Assembly (NCBI RefSeq): GCF_023278565.1
Contig: NC_064672.1
Coordinates: 1-64,000 of the forward strand
Origin: Colletotrichum lupini
Taxonomy: Eukaryota > Ascomycota > Sordariomycetes > Glomerellales > Glomerellaceae
Length of the DNA: 64,000 nucleotides
Direction: 5' to 3'
The notes beneath the pieces were generated by a model. It had not been told where the DNA came from and made no database searches. It saw only the letters and a list, made by a program, of their open reading frames with translations. The translations under genes and the position numbers were made by a program. Within the stretch, counting starts at the first letter, position 1, and each line of letters opens with the position of its first letter. This document shows positions 10,982-21,027 of this stretch, one piece after another.

Positions 10982-11861
10982 GATTAAGATCTTTTTTGTC
11001 GATTCAAGAAATCGATTCTACGGGAAGATTTCCAGGCACCTTTCGAAGAAAAAGGCTTCATGTGTCAAAGTTGCTCCCGTTATTATCCTAGAACTTAACC
11101 ATCTGGGCTCAAAGATTATAGTCTTGAAGCAAGAATGCAGTCGGGGCTTCGATCTTTCCATCTTCCAGCCCCCGAGGCATATCTCTGTAGCGACGTGCGT
11201 ACGATGCAGAATCTTGCTTGCTCTGTCTAAGGTCTTTGTGGGATACGCGTGCAGGGTTAGAAAGGGGGATGACTTTAAGCAGTCCCGTATCTCCTTGGCC
11301 ACGAGACAGCTAACTTGCAACTTGATGCGGTCCAGTACGACTGTACAATCCTCGAGTACCTACGGAGGTACCCTTACATAACATAAAGCACGAAGTATGA
11401 TTGCGAAAACTTCATTGCATAGACATAATAAGTTCTTGGAATGACTACCGTCATAGTAATAGAATACTAAGTCTTCCAGAGCATGTCCACTCAGTCCCGC
11501 CTCCGTGTTACCGAGTTAACGTTAGTGAACATACTGAATCTATCCATGCCGCGTTTAGTCTTTTTCCCCTTCCTCTTTTCTATCCTTTCTCGTTTATCTG
11601 ATTGGCCAACCCCTATGTTGCTGACAGCGGCACAGCGAAACGTAGGTACTTGGCAAATGTGACCATGCCGACCAACATGCATGAACAATCTTATGAAAGA
11701 GGGGTAGGCCGTCGAACAGTCGAGAGTCATAAAAGACTCCTTACCGCGCCTGGTAAGTAGACCGATACAGCATCCTTTTCCTCGGAAATTCGTCCTCTCT
11801 AACGAGAAAAGCACAACGTTTTGACCTCAGCCTGTATCTGGACATCGGCAAACGGCCCAGC
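10982..11861. other. Intergenic; upstream region of the methyltransferase
   Basis: No gene supported. The part next to 11862 should contain the methyltransferase promoter. A CT-rich strip (TTTTTCCCCTTCCTCTTTTC, about 11560-11580) may belong to its leader region. Confidence 0.4.
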
Positions 11862-13276
11862 ATGTCAGCAGCACCTGTAGCGCCCACCGCAATGAGCTCG
11901 CAGTTTCCCAATGAGTCGCCAATCATTGTTGATGAACACGTAAGCATCAAGGAACCGGTCATGTGAACTTTGGAGTTGATGAGCTATGATCTCTCCAGCT
12001 TGATGAAGACGCAACATCAGATGTCACCAGCGTTAGTCTCAGCTTTTTGCGTCTCGGGGATGTCTTACTAAAGATACATTGATGTTTGTAGACCATAGCA
12101 TCCTCAATGACTAGCCTTGCAGACTCAATTTTCAATTTTCGTGTGGAGAATGGGCGCACATATCATCGATATAAAGATGGAAGTAAGTTCCTTCTGATAT
12201 TCTTTTCACGCCGCAAATTACCTTGTCTACTGATATGAAGCATCTCTGATCTGTAAAGAATACTCCTATCCCAATGATGAGAGGGAAAGTGACAGACTGG
12301 GTAGGTCAGCTTTATGAGCTCCAGCGTCCTGGAGCCAATGTCGCTCATGAATCCTGCAGACCTTCAACATCACCAATTCCTCCATTCTGTCGATGGAAAA
12401 CTTGGCCTCTCACCGCCGAACCAAGATGACTACCCCGCCAAGCGTGTTCTCGATATTGGTACTGGAACCGGGACTTGGGCAATTGAGTTCGGTGAGCTCA
12501 AGCCCGAAGCAGAGGTAGTGTACATCACTTCAAGTCAATGAATCCATCCACTGATGATGATACTAGGTCATTTGCATTGACTTGTCTCCCCCTTTGGCCG
12601 AGTAAAACTCTCCATTCAAACACTATGACCTATGACTCCTAAAACTAGTCAAGAGTGCCGCCCAACGTAACATTTGAGGTGGATGACATCGAAGAACCGT
12701 GGACGTTCTCCTTGCCATTTGACTACATTCACAGTCGAATGATGACGTCTAGCATATCTGATTGGAGACGACTCATTCAAAATGCTTTCGAGTTCGTATC
12801 TTAGTTTACCTGTTCGCCTCAGAACCCCTTTTACAGACTCTGACCAAAACCAAAGTAATCTCACGCCCGGTGGCTACCTCGAGCTCCAGGAGATGGATCT
12901 CATGCCTCAATCCGATGACGGTAGTCTGAAACCCGACGCTGCGGTTGTGCGGTGTTTTGCCCTCCTTGGGAAGGCGGCTACGGTACTTGACCGATCCTTT
13001 CAAGACATCCCGGATCTCGTCAACGTGATGCAAAAAATAGGTTTCGTCGACGTCTCAATCAAGAAGGTGATGTGGCCAGCAAATACGTGGCCCAAAGGGC
13101 AACACTATAAATTACTAGGGCAATGTGCCCACGAAAATTGTATGTCCGGGATTGAGGATTGGACTATGGCACCTTTGACACACGGCCTTGGCTGGGGTAA
13201 ACAAGACGTGGAGGTCTTTTTGGTCGAGCTGCGAAAAGAATTTAAGGGCCGACGCATTCATGCATACTGGCCTTAG
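11862..13276 (+). CDS. LaeA-like SAM-dependent methyltransferase
   Basis: Eight exons join in phase: 11862-11939, 11999-12031, 12092-12182, 12259-12300, 12360-12514, 12567-12601, 12654-12791 and 12856-13276, giving 330 residues, normal for the family. Motif I is VLDIGTGTGTWAIEFG (about 111-126), followed by ICIDLS with Asp138. Other family marks are GRTYHRYKDGKY (58-69), EVDDIEEPWTF and YIHSRMMTSSISDW, then LTPGGYLELQEMDLMPQSDD and the C-terminal GRRIHAYWP. The large fungal family includes LaeA-type global regulators of secondary metabolism and many paralogues that methylate small molecules or proteins. This copy cannot be placed more precisely. All exons are intact and all seven introns have GT-AG ends, so it is probably functional despite decayed neighbours. 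It converges on the CFEM receptor gene, 282 bp away. Confidence 0.88.
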
Positions 13277-13558
13277 CAAGTCACCTACATTACCTTACCC
13301 AATAGGAACATATCACACTGCTGACTGGATCACCGTATAGTTATGCACTATATGGAAGAAAACCTAAAGCCAGGTGATAGATCATGCTTACGTAGCTTGC
13401 GCGAAGTCTCGATGAAACGAACTGGACCAGGCCACCTGCTTCTTAGGGTTAGCATTTCACCTGGCATGTTAATCTATCACAAGATGGCCACATTCTTGTT
13501 CACTTTAAGGGATATAGGAGTCTTTTAAAATTAAACGAATGAATATCAACCTGCTTGC

Positions 13559-15192
13559 CTATGCCCCAGTCTGAGAAGTAGGACTCCCAGACCTATCGGT
13601 CGTCACAGATTGTGTACTGCCTTTGGAGGAACTTCCTCTATTCCACATTTCGAACTCCCTCGCTATGTCGTCCAGCCCTGTATCAACTGGAGACAGTGAC
13701 AATTCCGTTGATGGGTCATCTGAGATCTTGCTAAACTTATCTCTTCTATAGGTCGGTTGGTATTCCTCGGAGGGTGTTGCATCCGTTGTTTTCTTTGGCT
13801 TTCTGCTAACCAAAAATCGTAGTAGTGGCCGAAGTGCAGGAAGGCTTGCACACAGAATGGCACACGAGACTTCAACTAAAGACCAATTGATGACGTCCAC
13901 ATTGTCCCAGGTAACATCAGATGTGAACGAAAGATGAACCAGAAATTTCAATCTGACCATACTAGTGACACATCCACTGAAGTACCGTCGAAATGGTCAG
14001 CGAGTTCTTTCCGTAAAGGAGCTGGCTACTTACAATGAGCCTAGCCCAAATATGAGACTGAGCCAGAGTTTCTTCTTGGTACTGAGCTGAAGTCGAAGAA
14101 GCTCTGGAATGGGAAGAATAAGGATAGCAATGTCCTCAATGACGCTGAATACTGCACCAGAGTAGCCAATTGCTACAATATTCATGCATTTTCTAGATGG
14201 ATCGTCGAGATTCCAGGTTGAGGTGACTGGCGTGCATTCGAAAATGACAAGAAAGAGGAATATCGCCGCGTGCAGAATCAAGAACAGAATAAAGAGTTGG
14301 GTCGTAAGATAGAACCATCGAGAAGAGAAGAAGATGCGCGAGAAGAAAAGCAGAAGTGAGATCTTAGCCATAATCTGGGCCAAGATATAGAGTTGTTCGC
14401 CAATATAGAACATCTGAATGAGTCTTGTGCTTGCCCAAGGTTCGACATGCCAGTAGTGCAAGCCAAACCCTAGGCCGGTTCCCGCAATTTGGATGCCTGT
14501 TATTGCGGCGAGAAGGACCTGGTATTGGTTTGTTAGTATGCGATTCCCATACGTCGCTCAATCTTCATTCTTTATATTGCATACCGTTGCTGCAATGATC
14601 ATCCAATCATCCCACCAAAGTCGGTGGTCAACCAGGTATCGTGAAATGCATCGAAGTCCGACAACAGTGAAGGCAATGATAGATAATGATATTGCCACTG
14701 CTCTTGCTTCTTCTCTTCTTGACGGCTTCGGGAAAGTCGCACAGAGGTCTGTCTCAACTTGAGCAGCACCTATTGAGACATAAATCATCATCGATTCCAT
14801 TCAAGGGTGGCGTCGCGCATGGTCTCACGCTTTTGGTCCTCGAAAGAACATTTCAGACGAACACATGACGACAGGTCTGCCTGGAGTTCGATGTCTATAC
14901 ACAGACAATTGGCGATAGTAGAGACAGAGTCCAGCTTACAGCCCCCATGTTGGAGACCAGTAAGAAGGCAAGGAAGCTGCAAAGACGAATGGCATGTCAG
15001 TTTTGAAGTCCCGCAACTCTATCGTGCCCCGACATTTGAGCTACAAATACGAATTGAGACCAAGTTATGTGTACTCACCGCGCATGATGGAATCTGTGAT
15101 ACAAGGCTGGTGAGGGTGGTTTCCGCACCCCGTACGGACGAGAAGTATGGCGATAGCAAGAGCACAAGAAGGTAATGCTTCATCTGCCTCAT
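13559..15192 (-). CDS. CFEM-domain, Pth11-type seven-transmembrane receptor
   Basis: Five exons (15192-15079, 14976-14829, 14769-14585, 14518-14034, 13976-13559) join in phase to give 449 residues. A signal peptide (about 1-22) precedes a CFEM domain with exactly eight cysteines (37, 41, 51, 62, 64, 76, 81, 97) at canonical spacing. A rhodopsin-like integral membrane domain follows (PF20684-like): hydrophobic helices include AISLSIIAFTVVGLRCISR, then RLWWDDWMIIAAT, QLYILAQIMAKISLLLFFSR and NWSLVEVSCAILCASLPALR. A Ser/Thr/Lys-rich cytoplasmic tail ends the protein. Such receptors sit in the plasma membrane and sense surface or nutrient cues; Pth11 of Magnaporthe is the reference. All splice sites are canonical and there are no internal stops. 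It lies tail to tail with the methyltransferase. Confidence 0.9.
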
Positions 15193-16297
15193 GTTCGCCG
15201 AACCATTCCACGTGGAATGGAGAACGTTGCCAAACGTGGACCTGAAAAGTAAACGCAGATGGAGGAGAAAGGGCACAACGTGCCCACTCCCCAAGTGAAG
15301 AGGGCTTTTTTCTGTACATAAACAGTGGATGAAAATTGGGAGGATGCACTAACAACGGGTTATGGCGTATGGCGTCCCTCTGAAACGCCGTGCCGGCTGC
15401 TAGTGTCCAAGCATCTCTGCACTATTGAGTACTAAACTTGCGCCGTAAGACACCAGCTCTTGATGCCACTGCCAATTCCGTGTGATCTACCACCTCAGGA
15501 GAGGAAAAGGGGTTAATCATGCCGTGTGCCAGATGATATTGTCGTGTTAAACACGTTGCTGGTGCCAATGCAATCTACGGCAATTATGCCAAACGCGTCG
15601 CTTGCGCGCCTCTGTCGCCGTCTATATCCGGTTAGAGAGAACAGTCAAATTAGGCCGCCTTGGATACACCTACCTTCTGCAGGTAGAAGAGACCTGGGCT
15701 TTGAATAAAGGTCAGGGTCACATTGAGAGTCCAAATTAATAAGGTGCCTTTGTCTGATCAGCTTGGCTTAAGAATTTGGGCAAGGAGAAGTAATCATCGA
15801 CACTGTCCTAAATAGCCTACCAAGTTTACGTCGCAAATTCTGAGGGGCTTGCAGCGAATAATCATACCCTCTTCTTTCGATCGTGACGCCCTTTTCATCA
15901 TCTCATTCTTCTCATTTAGTTCTCCCTCTGTGATAGTTCCTAGCCCAGGACACCAAGTCTTGCTTTAGTCTCTAAGAAAAACAACCACAATGCTCCTCTT
16001 GATGGCACTTGGAAATATGTAAAGTAGCGCAGGGCCATATTCTAGCTGATTTTATGTGTCTCAATCACTAATTGGCTCGAGAGGAAGAGGCAGGCCCTAC
16101 TAAGAAAAGGTTCGCATATGTGGACCGAGTTGTAAAGACTAAACTCTAGGTTTCCCTTGCTCTTCAACAGCTACTTTCATCGCTAACTCTTAAACATCGC
16201 CGCACAAGAAGGCAAAGTTTTTCGAGTAGGTAATCAGTGATATTCAAAGAGTCGTAGGCCATTTGCGTTCCCCGAAAAGCTGGAAGATCCTAACTGG
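15193..16297. other. Intergenic between receptor gene and transposon
   Basis: This holds the receptor promoter on the left. Near 15880-15992 there is a leader-like pyrimidine-rich strip followed by ACAACCACAATG, a good fungal start context, and nine hydrophobic codons ending at a GTAAAG donor (16019). No convincing next exon was found before the transposon, so this may be the remains of a small gene. Otherwise nothing is recognised. Confidence 0.35.
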
Positions 16298-18188
16298 TAA
16301 GTCGACCCACCCCCTTTTGGCCACCCCCCCCTTTTAGCCACCCCATTTCTCTATCCCAGCTACCGCATTAAAACCCTACCCACGATTTTTAAACTACTAT
16401 AATAATTATAAAAATCGTCTAAATATAATTCTTTTTTATATACTTATTTATTAATATATAATAATCTCGTATATTAAAAATAAAGTTATTTAGGCTCTTA
16501 AAGTTATTAAAAGAGGTCTCTTAGTTAATCGGGCCTCGATTAAGTTCGGAGTTTTAAAGTTAACTCTTTATAACTATAAAAAAGGCTACTAAACGAGGGT
16601 AATAATATTTATAGACCTCTAGAGGCTTCTTTTATAATAAAAAAACTAGCTAGTTTAATAAGTTCGTATTTAATATAATTTAAGTATTATATTAACTTAT
16701 AAATAGCTTATAAAATTCGCTAAATAAGTTCTAAGATCCTAGGGGGATATAAATCCTTTTTAAAAGAAATAAATAAACGCTTTTTTAAGGAGGAACTTAT
16801 TAATTAAAGTCTAGAGGAGTCGTATTATTAATTCGAGGCGTCTAAATAGGGCTATTATTAATATAATTAAGTTATAGTTTAGATTACTTAATATACTAAA
16901 GATTAGTAATATTAAATAGGCTAATAAGTATAATATAAATAAGACTAGTATCCTAAAGAGTAAGGGATTTAATAGCCTAGTTTTAAGTAAAATAGAGATT
17001 ATAATAATACGAAAAAAAGAGCTTAGTTTACGTACTTAAGTATTTATAATTAAATATATTTTTATTAATAATCGAGCTATTAAACTACTAATTATATATA
17101 AAAGAAAGTCGGTATAATAGTAATAGCTTCTATTTAAACTTAACCTTTATATTAGTTAAGAGTTTATAATAATAAATAATAGCTAGATAATTAATAAGAC
17201 TACCCTTAAGTAATTAAAAATAATATTCTTATTATAGACTAAGACCCCCCCCCTTAGGGGGCTTAGTATACTTAATAAGCCTTAATTATTAGTTCTAAAT
17301 AGTTATAAGAGTTATATAATAATAAAATTTATATAGGAATATTATAAAAATAACGTTTATTTACTATTCTTATTATTATATATTTCTTATATCCTCTAGC
17401 CGTTAGATATAGCTATTTTTAGACTTATTAAGTCTAAGTATAAGAAGGAGCTCAATAAGGAGGATATAATAAATAATTCTATTATTATTAAAAAATAGTA
17501 CTTTTTAAGCTATTATTAAAAAGCTTGTTTAGTTAGTTTAATGTCGTTAAATATACGAAATAAGTAAAAAGTAACTAGATTATATCCCCTTAATATAGCT
17601 AGACTACTTACTAATTTAATAATCCTACTTAACTTAGTTATACTAACTAAAAAGACTATAGATACTAAGTAAGTAATTAGTAATATTAAAAAAGCTATTA
17701 ACTAAGTATTAGTAGCGTTTATTATTAACTAGTTAATACTTAAAAAAGCTAGCGAGCTTTATAATTAATTAAAGTTATTTATAGAGCTTAGTCTAGATTA
17801 TAATACTTAACGACTACTATTTAAAAAAACAAAAAAAGTATTTAGCGAGTAGGCTTATTATTTAGTAATATCTTAGTACTATATTCGAGTTCTAAAAGCT
17901 AAAATTAATTAATTAAGGCTATAGAAAAAGAAAAGTATATTAATAAACCTAAATACTAAGTTTATAAATATTTAAGATATATAAAGAGCTTAAGAGGACT
18001 CTAACGACCGTTTAGTTAGTCCTAGTTAACTCATAGGGGTCGAATTACCTAGGGAGAATAATAACTATATTATTATAATAATAAAAGATAGTTAATTAAT
18101 TGAGTATAGTTAGTGGCGATGTTTTAATATTATGTTTTGATGGGGTGGCTAAAATGGGGGGGTGGCCAAAAGGGGGTAGGTCGACTTA
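16298..18188. mobile_element. RIP-degenerated DNA transposon, Tc1/mariner (pogo/Fot1-like)
   Basis: Terminal inverted repeats of 46 bp lie at 16300-16345 and 18141-18186, with two mismatches (outer ends AGTCGACCCACCCCC and its inverse). TA dinucleotides flank both ends as target duplication (16298-16299, 18187-18188). The element is 1,887 bp, the size of Fot1/Pot2-type elements, which also have TIRs of this length and TA insertion sites. The interior is saturated with TpA, has no long open frame, and shows the strong AT bias of RIP. Near 17900-18000 the plus strand reads VLKAKIN, LRL and KKKS, between stops, like the coiled basic tail of such transposases. Coding sense on the plus strand is therefore likely but unproven. 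The copy is dead. Confidence 0.85.
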
Positions 18189-18359
18189 TCATCCTAGTAC
18201 TTACTTTCGTTCGTGAATGTCATGAATGTCCTCTCGAACTATCTTCATCACCTTTGTACAAAACAAGTGAAAGCTTCTTTTCGTAATTACCATAAAGGAT
18301 TGATGATTGTATCAGAGTTAATTATCTAATAAAGTTATTCCCCGTCCCTGATTCCAAGG

Positions 18360-19073
18360 TTAAGCCGGTAAAGTGATAAACCCTTTAGACATAACATCTT
18401 GGATTCCTTTGAGCCAAACATTTGCCATTTTGACATATCCTCCGTCATTGGGATGCCTCGTGTCGGCAAGATCGTCGAGGGTCGGAGCGTCTGCGCTGCG
18501 CATATCAACCATCGCGAACTTGGCGCCGGATTGCTGAAACTGTGTTGCCAAGGCTGCGTACTGTTCGTTGATTTTGACGCGACATGCATCTTGTTCGGGA
18601 ACTTTGTTGGCAAGAATTGATGTAAGAATCACAGTAGCTCCTGGACTCTGTTGATAGATTTTGTTGATCATGGCTGTGACATTCGCTCCTGCATCTGGTA
18701 CCTCTCCACCTTTGTTGCAATTGTTGGTGCCAGCGTCAACTAACACGAGGTTTGGTTTGAGCATATGTACAGCCTTGTCGGCAGAAGCGGCTATCTGGTC
18801 AATTTTGAAGCCACCCGTTGCCTCGACGGCATTGTCGGGGAAGTTTCCATTGGCTCTTGTGCCCACGTACGTAGCATTCATGCCTTTGGAGACAAGTAAG
18901 TCCTGCAGGTCTTTCCGATAGCTGTTTCCAGTTGAAGACCCGGTACCGAAGGTTACGGAGGCGCCCAGCGCCATTATACGTAGTGGTACGGTCGGCCCTG
19001 GCTCTTGTCGTGGAGTATTTGGAGCCGCCATCGCGCCCACGACGCATATTATAACAAGTAAAGGGCAGCGCAT
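18360..19073 (-). CDS. Secreted SGNH/GDSL hydrolase (CE3-like carbohydrate esterase)
   Basis: A single exon of 237 residues. A signal peptide (1-16, MRCPLLVIICVVGAMA) predicts secretion. Family blocks are all present: block I IMALGASVTFGTGSSTGNSY with nucleophile Ser39, an oxyanion Gly/Asn in NGNFPDN (75-81), VDAGTNNCN (112-120), and DTRHPNDGGY with Asp204 and His207. This arrangement matches the CE3-type SGNH branch, whose characterised members remove acetyl groups from xylan or related glycans. The usual GDS of block I is GAS here, a variation that leaves the nucleophilic Ser unchanged. The protein is complete and sits just inside the dead transposon. Confidence 0.88.
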   Translation of the reverse strand: MRCPLLVIICVVGAMAAPNTPRQEPGPTVPLRIMALGASVTFGTGSSTGNSYRKDLQDLLVSKGMNATYVGTRANGNFPDNAVEATGGFKIDQIAASADKAVHMLKPNLVLVDAGTNNCNKGGEVPDAGANVTAMINKIYQQSPGATVILTSILANKVPEQDACRVKINEQYAALATQFQQSGAKFAMVDMRSADAPTLDDLADTRHPNDGGYVKMANVWLKGIQDVMSKGFITLPA

Positions 19074-21027
19074 CTCGAATTAGTTGGGATATGTGGACAC
19101 CGCGCTTAAGCAAATGAGATCGGGAGCTAAAGGCGACAACATTTGAGTTTAGATGCCAGGGACGTGTCTCTTATACCTGAAAGTTCTTTGAGTGAAAACT
19201 CAGGGTTCGGACGCTCTTGCGCCTAGAGGTATCATTCGAGCTGATGTCCGATACTCGCACGGAACCGGAAGCCGTTTCACTCCCGGCTGGCCTGCAACAC
19301 AGACTTTCCGGCTGCAGCCTGCATCCCTACATCTCTTACCATTCTCCGTGTTTATGAATTCATTTCAATATTACAACACCATGCATCGCCTCGTTATTTA
19401 CTAGCGGTAATAGCGCTCATGAGTGACTCGTGGTCTTGATGCCTAAGACTTCCTATATGGCCAGCTTGATGCCTCGGCGACGAGATGACTAAATAAACTG
19501 AAGTCGCTAGTCGCAATGAAATGGAAGGTGGCAGGAGTTTCATGATCTTGATATTGGGCATTCAAGACTTCAAGACGTCTTAAATTATGGGCTTTCGCAT
19601 GTTCAGAAGAACAAATGTTCCAGCAGGGATGAAGCCATTCCAATGCGAAGCAAGCCTCAAACAAGCTTCCATGCTCCGGCTAAGAACACGATTGGTTACA
19701 ACGGTCCAAGCTCGTCTAGGATGATTCGTCTGTCTAATGATAGGGAAATATTGAGACGAAGATCAGATGGCAGCCTTGGCATTCGTCATGGCTTGAAGCT
19801 GGGTGGCTAGGCCGTTTTATTTAATAAAAAAAAGAATAAGAAAACAAAAAGATTTGCCTAATTACTTCCTTATGTACCTTGGGGTTAGCCGTCTTATTGA
19901 CCCCTGCTATACCCGGACCTAAGCGGCATCACCAATTACCTCCAGTCCATCCTCTTTTGGCTTCGAGAAAACTATAAGCTTTAGGAGTCAATCTCAAGAT
20001 TCAACAGTGCAGTATTGCCGACGATCTTAAACGAAAGCTGCCAACAGTACGTTGGCATATGCCGATATCGCAGACAACAATCCGAATCAGAAGCGGCAAA
20101 GACAAGGGCCATCCGCGGTCGGGGCCCAATGCTGCGTAGTAAGCCGAAATGTGACCCTCAAGCGCTAGCGGTGGCTTTGCGGCAATCCCACCAAGGGCCA
20201 AATCCCGAAAGCGCGTCACGAATTCTGTCCATGTACAGGAACGAGACATGGCAATGTCACGCTTGAGCTGCTGCTGCTGCTGCTGCTTGTAGCTTCGCCC
20301 TTGTTTGGTTAGTAGCTATCTGGTACGATGATAATATTACTCAAAGTAATCCCCAATGGCATGGTAGAGGACATGTGCCACTTTCCAGGACTCCACAGAA
20401 TGTCAAGGTGGGAAAAGTTGCGCCATTTCGGCTTGGATTATCGTATGGCTGGGTCCAATGTCACCAGACGCAAAAGCTGGCAAATCCCCGGAGAAACGGG
20501 TGTCCACTTATCCACCGGTAAGACCCCAAACCCTGGCTTTAAGCTTGGTTTGTGTAGTAGCGGGCAGTCGCCGATGCGGAGAGCGCGGGGTAGACCGGAG
20601 CAGCCCCGGTCACCCCGCCGGTGGTCTTCCGGCTTGACCATTGGCTCACCACCGTGCTGGTTAACTTATTGTTACCTACACCAGCACGATCACACACAAA
20701 GTTGGCTGATGATGACCGCTATTAGTTACCGGGTAAAGTCGAGTCATTAATCCACTCTCTGCAGGTGCCCATGAATAGGACCGATTGACCGTTGCCCATC
20801 TCGGGCTCTGCTTCACCGGCGATGACGTTTTCAATGCAATACTCCTGGTCGGTAATCAGCGATCGACGACCATCATCTTGTCTCGGTCTTTGTTTGATTT
20901 GCAGTCGACATATTAAAGTTCCTCCAAACTACTGCGTCGTCAATTTCTCGTGGCATTTCACCGGTGCCTTTTGTGATTGCCCTTCGAGATCTCAACGTGG
21001 CAAGGTCGCATCGCATTCATTGAGAAC
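19074..21027. other. Gene-free 1.95 kb upstream of the GH3 gene
   Basis: No gene supported. It contains an A-rich strip near 19826-19852, a short (GCT)n microsatellite near 20266-20286, and a GC-rich patch at about 20560-20660. The part next to 21028 should hold the glucosidase promoter. CCGG-containing inverted motifs (CCCCGGTCACCCCGCCGG) lie near 20605, but no factor can be assigned. Confidence 0.5.
20266..20286. repeat. (GCT)7 microsatellite
   Basis: Seven consecutive GCT triplets in a non-coding context. Confidence 0.9.

Noticed and set aside
12782..12855. ATG at 12782 as the start of a shorter methyltransferase
   Set aside because: This ATG straddles the end of exon 7, and the frame then reads intron 7. 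The in-phase eight-exon model recovers SAM-binding motif I and the normal N-terminus.
20438..20750. Overlapping frames of up to 140 codons on both strands near the (GCT)n tract
   Set aside because: No similarity to known proteins, no splice support, and the stretch precedes a promoter.
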